Part shown: piece after piece, positions 1 through 7,912 of the stretch | Numbering within the stretch: position 1 is the first letter of the stretch | Layout of the letters: every line of letters begins with the position of its first letter | NCBI GenBank assembly: GCA_003416985.1 | Contig: QVIN01000018.1 | Span: 1-64,000 of the forward strand | Length of the DNA: 64,000 bases | Reading direction: 5' to 3' | DNA from: Duganella sp. BJB480 | Lineage (GTDB): Bacteria > Pseudomonadota > Gammaproteobacteria > Burkholderiales > Burkholderiaceae_D | Program-made: the position numbers and the translations under genes | The notes under the pieces: model-generated | The model's input: the letters and a program-made list of their open reading frames with translations, nothing else | Databases searched by the model: none | Told to the model about the DNA's origin: nothing

Positions 1-216
1 CTGCGGCGCTCCTGGCTTATCGTTACAACCTCGATTGTTTGCTTGTTCCTAGTCATATGCACAGTCCTATTCCTATCCGTAAGAATAGCGCATAGGCTGT
101 GTCCGGTGAATCAGGGGGCTATTTCATATTCCATGTTGCCTCCTCGATGAATAGGATCACTTGATAGATAGTGGTCCAGCTCACGAGGCGGCAAATTGGG
201 GATGCTCAACGGCTCG

Positions 217-1635
217 CTATTTATCGGGCAAAGCTGCGACAGTTTCTGCATTAACGATTGCTTCTAACTGTCGTCCTAGCTTGTTCCATGCGTCCCGTTT
301 TTCGCGGGCATAGTCGTAGTGCAGGTAGTGGCGGCGAACCTTGCTTCCCGCCAGTACGTGGTTTTGGCAACGGTCGATGACGTCCAGCGTGACGCCGAGA
401 CTTTGCATCAGTGTGGCACCCGTCCTGCGCAAGTCATGCGCGGTCCACGCGCCGTACTTCCCACTCTGCAGCACCAGACGATCGTCCTGGCGGCGATGCG
501 GCATCTTGGCGCGAGGTCCGCCGTCGCGGCCGTGTTTGAACATGGTCTGTCGGTCGCTGATCTGTTTGGTGATCGCTCGTGGGGAAATGTGAAGCGTGCC
601 CATGTAGTTCGGGAAGCACCAGTCGGTATCTCCGCTGCAATCGTACAAGCGGCGAAAATATCGCAGCGCGAAATCGGACAGCGAGATCGTCAGACTGCTG
701 ATGCGGTCCTTCACGTTTTCCTTTGGTATAAACCATTCCGCGCGCTCGAAGCTGATGTGCTCCCAACGTGCCATGGTCAATTCGCCGACCCGGCACAGGG
801 TCGACAGCATGATCCAGATCGCGCATTCGGTGGTGATTTCGATGGGCTGCACGGCGATGCGCCTGTTTGCCGCCTGCGCGTATTCCTTCCGCGCGCGGTC
901 GAGGACGCTGTGCAACTCGTGAATCTCGGCAGGGGAGAGTACCCGCTCGCGCACGCCGCGCGGATCGAAGTCCGGGCTGACGATGCGGCCGATCTCGATC
1001 AGATCCATCGGGTTGCCCTCGACGAGCAGGCGGCGCCACGGCTGGCGCTTCTGTGCCCAGTTCAGCATCTGCTTCAGGTTGTTCCGCAGCGAGACGGCGC
1101 TGCGGTTGGCACCACGCGCCACCATGGTACGCAGCACGTGACGCAGATCGTGCTCCGTCAGTGCGCGGACGGCGACGCCGCCAATCTTGGGCAAGACGTC
1201 GGCATTGAACTGTCGTTTCAATTCTGCGTTATCGTTCCTGCGCCGCACGCCGTCCAGCAGCCAGACGTCGAACATATCGCGCACCGTCAGGCCTGCTTCG
1301 CGTTGCGCCTCGACCTGGGCCAGCTTCGCTTCCAGCGCCTCCTGAACCTCGATCTTCTGCACTTTTTTTACCGTGGCAGGATCGGCTCCAGTGGCCGCTC
1401 GGTCGCGCGCGGCATCGCGGGCTTCCCTGATCTGCGCCAGGCTGTCGTGCGGCCAGGAGCCGCATGAAATGTCGTGCAGCTTGTCGCCATGCCGGTAGCG
1501 GTAGTAAAACGGAATCGTGAGTTTGTTGTGGGCCTTCACGCGTACGCGCCCGAACAGTCCGCCATCATCCCGGACGACGAGTCCGACTTGTTTCGCCGTA
1601 ATCGCCAACAATTCCTTCTGTGTGATCCTAGGCAT
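217..1635 (-). CDS. Tyrosine-type site-specific integrase
   Basis: Phage/genomic-island integrase of 472 residues, expected to recombine the element with the 3' end of the tRNA-Pro copy just to its right. The N-terminal part (about residues 40–85) resembles the DUF4102-type arm-binding domain. The catalytic half shows the family residues: Arg in TLCRVGEL, the HDLRR box, a late His in CQNH, and a Tyr nucleophile candidate in RRHYLHYDY. The ATG at 1635 is the only sensible start; its Shine-Dalgarno is weak. The gene points away from the att remnant at 1856–1901, the usual layout for tRNA-targeting integrases. It looks intact. No excisionase is visible between the gene and the att site. Confidence 0.93.
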   Translation of the reverse strand: MPRITQKELLAITAKQVGLVVRDDGGLFGRVRVKAHNKLTIPFYYRYRHGDKLHDISCGSWPHDSLAQIREARDAARDRAATGADPATVKKVQKIEVQEALEAKLAQVEAQREAGLTVRDMFDVWLLDGVRRRNDNAELKRQFNADVLPKIGGVAVRALTEHDLRHVLRTMVARGANRSAVSLRNNLKQMLNWAQKRQPWRRLLVEGNPMDLIEIGRIVSPDFDPRGVRERVLSPAEIHELHSVLDRARKEYAQAANRRIAVQPIEITTECAIWIMLSTLCRVGELTMARWEHISFERAEWFIPKENVKDRISSLTISLSDFALRYFRRLYDCSGDTDWCFPNYMGTLHISPRAITKQISDRQTMFKHGRDGGPRAKMPHRRQDDRLVLQSGKYGAWTAHDLRRTGATLMQSLGVTLDVIDRCQNHVLAGSKVRRHYLHYDYAREKRDAWNKLGRQLEAIVNAETVAALPDK

Positions 1636-1703
1636 CTTGTATTCCAGAACGTCAGCCCTGCAATGGGCCGGAGGTTTTTACAAGGGGTCGCAAGAGGAGC
1701 AAA

Positions 1704-1727
1704 AAATACCCCAACAAATACCCCAAC
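1704..1727. repeat. Tandem 12-bp repeat, probable integrase arm site (left)
   Basis: Two perfect head-to-tail copies of AAATACCCCAAC lie between the integrase start and the tRNA fragment. The same unit recurs on the other side of the tRNA fragment. Short direct repeats flanking a core are typical of arm-type integrase binding sites; that function is inferred. Confidence 0.6.
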
Positions 1728-1855
1728 AAGACGCTCGGCTAGGACTGGATGAGTACGGATGGGTATAGACGCATGGTAGCGCCAAGCCATTGATTATTAA
1801 TGATGTTGCTCAATGGATGGACGTTCCTGGATGCTAAAGGAAGAGTTAACTCGGC

Positions 1856-1901
1856 CATGGGGTGCAAGGGGTAGGAAGTTCGAATCTTCTCGCCCCGACC
1901 A
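1856..1901 (+). other. att-site remnant: 3' half of tRNA-Pro(GGG)
   Basis: The segment carries an anticodon loop ATGGGGT (anticodon GGG), the 3' anticodon strand GCAAG, a T-arm with TTCGAAT and stem GAAG/CTTC, and an acceptor strand CGCCCCG followed by A and CCA. The upstream bases do not supply a pairing anticodon strand, D-arm or 5' acceptor CGGGGCG, so this is not a working tRNA. It fits the displaced 3' end left when an element integrates into tRNA-Pro. The intact copy should lie beyond the left end of the window. Confidence 0.8.
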
Positions 1902-1917
1902 ATAGAATCAACAGCTT

Positions 1918-1950
1918 AGGCCAGTCTTCGGACTGGCCTTTGTTGTTTTT
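1918..1950 (+). terminator. Rho-independent terminator of the tRNA-Pro site
   Basis: A 9-bp perfect stem (AGGCCAGTC / GACTGGCCT) with a TTCG loop is followed by a T-rich tract. It sits 16 bases after the tRNA CCA end and is probably the original tRNA terminator. Confidence 0.75.
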
Positions 1951-1959
1951 GTAAGTCTG

Positions 1960-1980
1960 TACCTCAACAAATACCCCAAC
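1960..1980. repeat. Tandem repeat, probable integrase arm site (right)
   Basis: One perfect copy of AAATACCCCAAC (1969–1980) is preceded by a copy with one mismatch in its last nine bases (TACCTCAAC, 1960–1968). It matches the pair at 1704–1727 on the far side of the tRNA fragment. Confidence 0.55.
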
Positions 1981-2032
1981 AAACTCAAATCCTTGGCGCC
2001 ATGTTTTCCGGTTTGGATACGGTTCTCGGCCC

Positions 2033-2070
2033 AAAAAACTGGCGTCGCTATCGCGACGCCGTTTTTATTT
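2033..2070. terminator. Bidirectional terminator
   Basis: An 8-bp stem (GGCGTCGC / GCGACGCC) with a TATC loop has an A-run on its left (2033–2038) and a T-run on its right. It can stop transcription in both directions and ends the minus-strand operon that begins at 4174. Confidence 0.75.
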
Positions 2071-2092
2071 GCACCATGGAAGAGCCAATGAA

Positions 2093-2482
2093 TTAGTGCG
2101 GCGACTGGTGCAAGCAGGCAGCGTCATATTGGGAAACATTGACTGGATTTTGCGAGTTTTGCGGTTGCTGGCCGGCATAAACCGTTCCGGCCTTGCCGTC
2201 TGGATTAAATGCGGAACCGGGAGCAATCATGGCATTGCCCGGTGTGTAAGGTGCACTCGGACTACCGCAGCTTGCGTTCGGCTGCCCCGTCTGCAGGGAT
2301 GGCTGAGGGCGTGCTGAAGTTGATACCGGAGCAGTAAGGGATGGCGTTTTTGGCGTAAACGTCGACATCTCCGTTGGTGGCGCGGCGAGTGGAGCGCCGC
2401 CATGTCGGGTGGGAGCGGCAGTGACGGCAAATGTGATCATTGCCAGTGTCCCGGCCAACGACATCCTCAGTATTAAATTCAT
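2093..2482 (-). CDS. Small secreted protein of unknown function
   Basis: A 129-residue protein with an N-terminal signal peptide (hydrophobic SLAGTLAMITFAV, cleavage near VTAA-PT) followed by a Pro/Ser/Thr/Gln-rich, probably unstructured mature chain with two Cys. I do not recognise the family. The start at 2482 is chosen over the upstream one because AAGGAGG lies at the right distance before it and the signal peptide then begins directly. It is the third gene of an operon after the Cyc2-like cytochrome–porin and the HiPIP, so a role with them in the periplasm or at the cell surface is inferred from position only. Confidence 0.72.
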   Translation of the reverse strand: MNLILRMSLAGTLAMITFAVTAAPTRHGGAPLAAPPTEMSTFTPKTPSLTAPVSTSARPQPSLQTGQPNASCGSPSAPYTPGNAMIAPGSAFNPDGKAGTVYAGQQPQNSQNPVNVSQYDAACLHQSPH

Positions 2483-2557
2483 GGCTAACCTCCTTAAAAG
2501 ACACAGGACCCTGCAAGCAGCCACGTTTCATCCGGCCAGGGTATTGCCGAATGGTGG

Positions 2558-2836
2558 TCAATCCGGTGTTTTTGCCGTGAATGCCATGCACCAGCCGTTT
2601 GCGTTGATCTCGCCGACGACGATCCGACAGTTGCCGGAATGACGGCCTGCTTCCGGTGCGATAAACTGCACGCAGTCTGCGCAACGCTGACCATCTTTTG
2701 GTTGATCCTGGTAGTGGAAAGCGTCCTTGGTTGCCGTGCCAGCGCGGGCAAGGGTTGCCCCGCCTAGCACGCTTAGTGTCAGCGTGGCCGCAGACACGCC
2801 GAGCAGGCGTCGTCGGGCCGTATCGTGTGCGTTCAT
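2558..2836 (-). CDS. High-potential iron-sulfur protein (HiPIP), Tat-exported
   Basis: A 92-residue precursor of a periplasmic one-electron carrier with a [4Fe-4S](3+/2+) cluster. Four cluster Cys are visible at 52, 55, 70 and 83, in the HiPIP pattern C-x2-C ... C ... GWC, with the typical GEINANGWC ending. The N-terminus has a twin-arginine motif (RRRLLGV) and a hydrophobic stretch ending ARA, consistent with export folded through Tat. The ribosome site AGGAAGAG is strong. The gene lies 30 bases after the Cyc2-like gene. PioC of Rhodopseudomonas palustris is a HiPIP that serves with an outer-membrane cytochrome–porin system, so an equivalent shuttle role is plausible here. The family call is secure; the partner is inferred. 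Confidence 0.92.
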   Translation of the reverse strand: MNAHDTARRRLLGVSAATLTLSVLGGATLARAGTATKDAFHYQDQPKDGQRCADCVQFIAPEAGRHSGNCRIVVGEINANGWCMAFTAKTPD

Positions 2837-2866
2837 GATGATCTCTTCCTGAAAAGTGCCGGATGG

Positions 2867-4174
2867 TCAGAACATGAACCAGCCCAGCAGATATATGGTG
2901 TCGTTGGCGGTTGCGGCGCGACCGAAACCGTCATAGTTTCGCTTCGCTCCGTTGAACTTGTCGTAATGCGTGAACTGGAGCATCAAGCGAATGTCGCGGC
3001 GGGGGAGGTAGTTGAACTCCACGATGCAGCCGGAACTGTCAGGGCTGCCGCTGGCGCTGCCAGTGATCGAGTCGCCCGTGTTGTACAGGCCACTGTCGAC
3101 GCTGCCGTGGATGTCGAAGCGTGACAGGTTAATGCCGTACTTTTTTTCAAAATAGTAGGTCGCTTTTGCTCGGAATTCATACAGCTTGTCCCTGCTGTTG
3201 CTGGTCTGGGCGCCGGCGTTCCAGGTCGCTGATTCACGCACAAAATTAACCTGGCCCGTAAGGCGATGCCGGTCCGTGATGTACTGGTATTGCGCATCGA
3301 CGCCGATATCGCGGAAGTGATCTGTCGGGCCGGTGAGCACCTTGTTGTCCGGGAAGACATCGGCGACCAGGCCATAGGTCCCCACCATGGCCGAATGTTT
3401 GCCGCCATCCCACTCATGTTGTAGCGCGAGCCGCCAGTAGGGGTTGTAGCCATCAAGGGCCGCCGCTGTGTCACGCGGGACCCCAAGCCGCAATGGCGAG
3501 AACAGCCGATTGCTGGTGTGGTATGCCGTCAGTTCGGCATAGAGCGTGTTGCGCCATACAATGTCTGCGCCCATGCCGGCCACTTGCTGGCCCAGATTGC
3601 TCACCAAGGGCGAGGCGGCGGGGGCGTTTGCGGTTGGCGAAGACGCGAACGGAAAGCCCCAGGCGCTTACCGTGTTGTAAACGTCTTGAACCTGTGGGTT
3701 GTTATGGAGGGTGAAACCATAGAGCAGGTCATGTTTGCCGATGTCGACGTGGTTTGCGTAGCGCAGGTCGACGTTATCGATGCTGGTGCGATGCTCAACG
3801 CCGTCATAAGTGAACTGTGAAAAGATCCCCATGTGGTCGCTCAGCTTTCCGCTGAAGAATACGCTTGCTGCTTGCAGCACCGCATTCCGATCCTTGGGAA
3901 AACTTTGCGCGAAATCTGGTCCGGTGGTTCGTGTTTCCGAGTATGACAGCTGGACCATCCCGGCCACGGGGAACGTCAGGCGCGGCCCCAATGTATAGCC
4001 GTTTAGCTTGAATTGCCGACCGGTGGGAGTCAGCTCAGGCCAGCTCACGTGGCAGGCGAAACAATCCAGTTGGGTTTGACGCGCGAAGCTCGGAACGGCC
4101 CTGGCGGAGATCGAAGATAAAGCCAGGATGATGGCTAACAACGTACGCCATGTGTATCTGCGGGAGCACCTCAT
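2867..4174 (-). CDS. Cyc2-like fused monoheme cytochrome c–porin
   Basis: A 435-residue outer-membrane protein. A signal peptide (residues 1–26) is followed by a single heme site C38-x-x-C41-H42 inside a PSFARQT...C-x2-CH...LTP.GRQFKLNGYT block, which I recall as characteristic of the Cyc2 family of fused cytochrome–porins. The remaining ~370 residues are rich in alternating aromatic/polar strands and end in Phe, as expected for a beta-barrel. Cyc2 proteins oxidise extracellular Fe(II) in several neutrophilic and acidophilic iron oxidisers. Related fusions also occur in bacteria not known to oxidise iron, so the substrate is open. Start at 4174 has a strong GAGGAG site. First gene of the operon with the HiPIP and a secreted protein. 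Confidence 0.8.
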   Translation of the reverse strand: MRCSRRYTWRTLLAIILALSSISARAVPSFARQTQLDCFACHVSWPELTPTGRQFKLNGYTLGPRLTFPVAGMVQLSYSETRTTGPDFAQSFPKDRNAVLQAASVFFSGKLSDHMGIFSQFTYDGVEHRTSIDNVDLRYANHVDIGKHDLLYGFTLHNNPQVQDVYNTVSAWGFPFASSPTANAPAASPLVSNLGQQVAGMGADIVWRNTLYAELTAYHTSNRLFSPLRLGVPRDTAAALDGYNPYWRLALQHEWDGGKHSAMVGTYGLVADVFPDNKVLTGPTDHFRDIGVDAQYQYITDRHRLTGQVNFVRESATWNAGAQTSNSRDKLYEFRAKATYYFEKKYGINLSRFDIHGSVDSGLYNTGDSITGSASGSPDSSGCIVEFNYLPRRDIRLMLQFTHYDKFNGAKRNYDGFGRAATANDTIYLLGWFMF

Positions 4175-4559
4175 GATGATCTCCTCGTGCTGCTTCTGGG
4201 TGGATTGAGAAGGTTCGCGACTGTGAATGCCTGGCCAGATTCGCCAGGTTCAATCGCACCTGCCGTTGTTGCGGATGATGCTGAGGGTCCGCTCGCCTCC
4301 GATCCGGCAGAATGTTCTGAATGCTTCGCGGAGGCCCTTGGCGCTATGTCAGACGATCCCGTAACAAGGCTGGCATTCGAGAGTAACAGGGGAGTTGGAA
4401 CCAGTCCATGGCAACCCGGCGTGGATTTGATCTGCGTCGCAGAGGCACTGATCCCAGTTGGATATTGCGGAATAATCGATGCGTCGTTGTTGCTCCCTGC
4501 TGGGGCTCAAAGTTGGCTGCTTTACAAATCTTCACGCAATGGAGATAAAGCGGCAATCC
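4175..4559. other. Intergenic region between divergent operons
   Basis: About 385 bases without a convincing gene. An open frame runs through it into the ABC ATPase on the plus strand, but it lacks a ribosome site and resembles no protein. The promoters of the cytochrome operon (leftward) and the ABC operon (rightward) should lie here; I see no strong sigma-70 boxes. Confidence 0.5.
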
Positions 4560-4601
4560 CCCGTAGGTTTAATGGCCGCTGTACCACATTAAACCTACGG
4601 G
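4560..4601. promoter_or_regulatory. Perfect 15-bp inverted repeat before the ABC operon
   Basis: The arms at 4560–4574 and 4587–4601 (CCCGTAGGTTTAATG and its exact complement) are separated by 12 bases. The right arm ends eight bases before the ATG of the ABC ATPase, so it could act as an operator or as an RNA hairpin controlling translation. No T-run follows, so it is not a simple terminator. Confidence 0.6.
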
Positions 4602-4609
4602 AACCCACC

Positions 4610-5374
4610 ATGACAGCATCCGCAGCGGCGCGACCCTTGATGGTCTTGCGCGATTTGAGCAAACGTTACGACAGCAGCGCCGGCAGCCTGATGGCGCTGG
4701 ACGGCGTCAATCTGGAGGTGCTGGCCGGCGAGTTCGTCGCCGTGGTCGGCAAGTCCGGCAGCGGCAAGTCGACCTTGCTGAACCTGGCCAGCGGTATCGA
4801 TACGCCGTCCTCCGGCGAGGTGTGGATAGACGGCGCCGCCGTGCATGGCATGCGGCAGTCGGAGCTGGCGCGTTGGCGCGGCCGCCATCTGGGCATCGTG
4901 TTCCAGTTCTTCCAGCTGCTGCCGACGCTGACGGTGGCCGAGAACGTGATGCTGCCGATGGATTTCTGCGCCACCTATCCGGCGCGCCAGCGGCGTGCGC
5001 GGGCGCTGGCTTTGCTGGCGCAACTCGACATCGCCGCGCAGGCGGACAAGCTGCCGTCCGCGCTGTCCGGCGGCCAGCAGCAGCGCGCCGCGATCGCGCG
5101 GGCGCTGGCCAACGATGCTCCCATCATGGTGGCCGATGAGCCGACCGGCAATCTCGATAGCGACACCACGCGCCAGATCATGCAGTTGTTCGCGGACCTG
5201 GCCGGGCAGGGCAAGACGGTGCTGATGGTGACCCACGAGCGGGACTTCGGCCCATACTTCACGCGCGTGGTCACGCTGGCCGACGGCCGCATTCGCGCGC
5301 AGGGCGATGGCGCGGCCGGCATCGGCCGCGACGACCGCACCGACCAAAGCGCCAACCGGGTGCGTCATGCTTAG
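4610..5374 (+). CDS. ABC transporter ATP-binding protein, MacB/LolD type
   Basis: A 254-residue nucleotide-binding subunit. Walker A is GKSGSGKST (47–55), the signature is LSGGQQQR, Walker B is IMVADEPTGNLD, and the switch His is in VTHERD. The DEPTGNLD form is typical of the LolD/MacB/FtsE group, which drives FtsX-type permeases that act on lipoproteins, peptides or the envelope rather than importing nutrients. The start at 4610 gives a normal family length; an open frame extends 141 codons upstream but looks non-coding. The 3' end overlaps the permease start by 8 bases (translational coupling). The substrate is unknown, and no periplasmic adaptor or TolC gene is nearby. Confidence 0.93.
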   Translation: MTASAAARPLMVLRDLSKRYDSSAGSLMALDGVNLEVLAGEFVAVVGKSGSGKSTLLNLASGIDTPSSGEVWIDGAAVHGMRQSELARWRGRHLGIVFQFFQLLPTLTVAENVMLPMDFCATYPARQRRARALALLAQLDIAAQADKLPSALSGGQQQRAAIARALANDAPIMVADEPTGNLDSDTTRQIMQLFADLAGQGKTVLMVTHERDFGPYFTRVVTLADGRIRAQGDGAAGIGRDDRTDQSANRVRHA

Positions 5375-7784
5375 CCCGCGCTGGCGCAAGCTGTTGCGCG
5401 ACGTGGCGCTTACGCCGGGCCGCGTGGTCCTGATGGTGCTGGCGATGGCGGCCGGCGTGTGCGCGCTGGCCACCATGTTGAGCAGCTACACCATCCTCAG
5501 CCGCGAGACCACACGCAACTACCTCGACACCAATCCACCCTCGGCCACGCTGCAGCTGGAGCGCATCGACGCGCCACTGCTGGCGGCGATCCGCGCCTTC
5601 CCCGGCATCGCGCAGGCGCAGGCCAGCGGCACGGTCGGTGTCACGCTCGCGGCCCAGGGCCAGGGCGATGCGCTGCCGCTGACAATTTTCGTGGTCGACG
5701 ATTTCAACGCGCTGCGCATCAACACCGTCTACCGCGAGCAGGGCGCGTGGCCGCCGCCGGACGGTTCGCTGCTGCTGGAGCGCGACGCGCTACGCCTGAT
5801 CGGCCAGCGCATCGGCCAGCGCATCGCCGTCGGCACCGGCCACGGCGCGCCGCAATCGCTGCTGATCTCCGGCACCGTGCACGATCCGGCGCTGCCGCCG
5901 GCCAGCCGGGGCCAGACCGTGTACGCCTACGCCACTCCAGCCACCGTGGCCGCGCTGGGGTTGGACGGCAGCCTGCGCCAGTTGAAGCTGACCGTCAGCG
6001 AGCAGCCGATGAACGTCGACGCCATCGAGGCGACGGTGGCGCGGCTGGCGCTGTGGCTGCGGCAGAACGGCCACGCGGTGGAACGCATCCGGATACCGCC
6101 GCCCGGCGAACATCCGCATCAAAAAGTCATGACCTCGATCCTGGCCATGCTGCTGGTGTTCAGCGGGGTGGCGCTGCTGCTGTCGGCGGTGCTGACGGCC
6201 ACGGTGGTGGGCGGCATGCTGCAGCAGCAGCGTCGCCAGATCGGCGTGATGAAGACCATCGGCGCAGGCCGCGCGCAGATCGCCGGCCTGTATCTGACGC
6301 TGGTGCTGGCGCTGGCCGGCGTCGCCACCGCGTTGGGGATGACGGCCGGACTCGCGGCCGGCCGCGCGTTCTCGCGCTTGGTGCTCAACCAAATCCTCAA
6401 CTTCACCATGCACAGCGGCGCGATTCCGCACTGGTGCTATCTGCTGCTGATCGCGGCCGGCGTGCTGCTGCCGTTGGCGATCGCCGCGGTGCCGATCATG
6501 CAGGCCAGCGCGGCGACGGTGCAGGCGGCCATCAGCGACACCGGCGCCCATGGCCAGCGCTATGCCGCGCCGGCGCAGGCCGCGTGGCTGGACCGCCTGC
6601 CGCTGGTCGACCGCAGCCTGCTGCTGGCGCTGCGCAACAGCCTGCGCCGGCGCGGACGCCTGCTGCTGACATTGTCCCTGCTGGCGCTGGCCGGCGCCAT
6701 GTACATGAGCAGCCTGAATATCCGGGCGGCGTCGGCGCGGCACCTGGTGGTGGCGGCGTCGGAGCGCCACTACGACATCGAAACCACGCTGGCCCGCCCG
6801 GCGCCGGTCGACCAGGTCACGCGGCTGCTTGGCGCGCTGCCCCAGGTGGCGCTGGTCGAGGCGTGGGAGCGCAGCAGCGTGGCGCGCGAACGCGCCGACG
6901 GCCTGGAGATCGAGCGGGTCTATCCCGACGGCGCGCACGGCACGCTGGCGGTGCAGGCGGTACCGGAGCATAACGCCACGCTCAGCCTGGAGATGCTGGC
7001 CGGCCGCTGGCTGGCCGACGGCCAGTCCGGCGAGGTGGTGCTGAACAGCGCGGCGCTGGAGTTCTTCCCGCAGGCGCGGGTCGGCGGCGGCATCGGCATC
7101 GCCGCCCATGGCCGCACGCTGACCTTGCGGGTGGCCGGCATCGCGCGCCAGGACATGACGGCGGCCACGGTGTTCGTCTCGGCGCCGACCTATGCGCGCA
7201 TGGCCGGGCGCCCGGGGCAGGCCGCCAGCTACCGCGTGGTGCTGCGCGCGCACGACGAGGCGGCCATCGCGCAGGCGGCGCGGGACATCGGCCGCACCTT
7301 GGCCGGCGCCGGCGTCGAGGTCCGCATGAACATGACGGAGACCATGCTGCGCAAGGAGGTCGACGGCCACTTCGACCTGCTGATCGCGGCCATGCTGTTC
7401 ATCGCGCTGCTGATGGCGGCGGTGGGCCTGTTCGGGCTGGGCTCGGCGATGGGCAGCAACGTGGCCGAGCGCGGGCGCGAGTTCGGCATCATGCGCAGCA
7501 TCGGCGCCAGTTCGGCCGTGGTGCTGCGCAATGTGCTGGCCGAGGGCGTGCTGGTGGCGCTGATGAGCGTGCCGCTGGCGCTGGCCCTGTCATTGCCGCT
7601 GTCGGCGGCCATCGGCGCCTATCTCGGCGAGCTGCTGTTCGGGCTGGCCTTTCCGCTGACTGTGTCGGCCGCCGGCGCGCTGGCCTGGCTGGCCATGGTC
7701 TTGCTGGGCGCCTTGCTGGCGAGCGGCTTGCCGGCGTGGTCGGCCTCGCGCCTCAGCATTCATCAAACGCTTGCCAGTCTTTGA
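5367..7784 (+). CDS. FtsX/MacB-type ABC transporter permease
   Basis: An 805-residue inner-membrane protein with the duplicated FtsX layout: an N-terminal helix, a large periplasmic domain, then a three-helix FtsX block around residues 260–395, a further helix near 435–450, a second periplasmic domain, and a final three-helix FtsX block (about 675–795). The recurring GVMKTIGA and GIMRSIGA segments are the cytoplasmic loops that contact the ATPase. The start at 5367 overlaps the ATPase stop. Such duplicated permeases usually work as mechanotransmitters or lipoprotein/peptide extractors. The specific substrate cannot be told from sequence. The third gene of the operon is a 38-residue membrane peptide. 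Confidence 0.9.
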   Translation: MLSPRWRKLLRDVALTPGRVVLMVLAMAAGVCALATMLSSYTILSRETTRNYLDTNPPSATLQLERIDAPLLAAIRAFPGIAQAQASGTVGVTLAAQGQGDALPLTIFVVDDFNALRINTVYREQGAWPPPDGSLLLERDALRLIGQRIGQRIAVGTGHGAPQSLLISGTVHDPALPPASRGQTVYAYATPATVAALGLDGSLRQLKLTVSEQPMNVDAIEATVARLALWLRQNGHAVERIRIPPPGEHPHQKVMTSILAMLLVFSGVALLLSAVLTATVVGGMLQQQRRQIGVMKTIGAGRAQIAGLYLTLVLALAGVATALGMTAGLAAGRAFSRLVLNQILNFTMHSGAIPHWCYLLLIAAGVLLPLAIAAVPIMQASAATVQAAISDTGAHGQRYAAPAQAAWLDRLPLVDRSLLLALRNSLRRRGRLLLTLSLLALAGAMYMSSLNIRAASARHLVVAASERHYDIETTLARPAPVDQVTRLLGALPQVALVEAWERSSVARERADGLEIERVYPDGAHGTLAVQAVPEHNATLSLEMLAGRWLADGQSGEVVLNSAALEFFPQARVGGGIGIAAHGRTLTLRVAGIARQDMTAATVFVSAPTYARMAGRPGQAASYRVVLRAHDEAAIAQAARDIGRTLAGAGVEVRMNMTETMLRKEVDGHFDLLIAAMLFIALLMAAVGLFGLGSAMGSNVAERGREFGIMRSIGASSAVVLRNVLAEGVLVALMSVPLALALSLPLSAAIGAYLGELLFGLAFPLTVSAAGALAWLAMVLLGALLASGLPAWSASRLSIHQTLASL

Positions 7785-7795
7785 AAGGATACGCC

Positions 7796-7912
7796 ATGAA
7801 AAAATCCGCAGTGTATGCCGCCCTGATCTTCGCCGTGGGCATCGGCCTGTATGCCGCCGCGCGGTACATCGACCTGGTCGGCCTGTTCAAGCGCCTGCAC
7901 GGCATTACCTGA
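7796..7912 (+). CDS. 38-residue single-span membrane peptide in the ABC operon
   Basis: A tiny ORF begins 11 bases after the permease stop, behind a good GAAAGGA site. Its product starts MKKSAVYAALIFAVGIGLY, a Lys-Lys N-terminus followed by one hydrophobic helix, and ends in a short amphipathic tail (FKRLHGIT). The size, spacing and membrane helix suggest a small accessory subunit of the FtsX-type transporter, comparable in principle to other small transporter-associated peptides. It overlaps the convergent gene at 7905 by 8 bases. Function is inferred only from position. Confidence 0.65.
   Translation: MKKSAVYAALIFAVGIGLYAAARYIDLVGLFKRLHGIT

Noticed and set aside
1..216. Possible gene or second att site left of the integrase stop
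   Set aside because: No ORF with a ribosome site and no tRNA-like or AAATACCCCAAC repeat was found in these bases.
1846..2034. A 62-residue minus-strand ORF over the tRNA fragment and terminator
   Set aside because: It is formed by antisense of tRNA and repeat sequence, with no protein-like composition.
4187..4609. In-frame upstream extension of the ABC ATPase by 141 residues
   Set aside because: No ribosome site, composition unlike the family, and it runs through the 15-bp inverted repeat. The normal family length is reached from 4610.
5790..7370. A long minus-strand frame opposite the FtsX-type permease
   Set aside because: Shadow of GC-biased codon positions; the plus-strand permease has clear membrane helices and family motifs.
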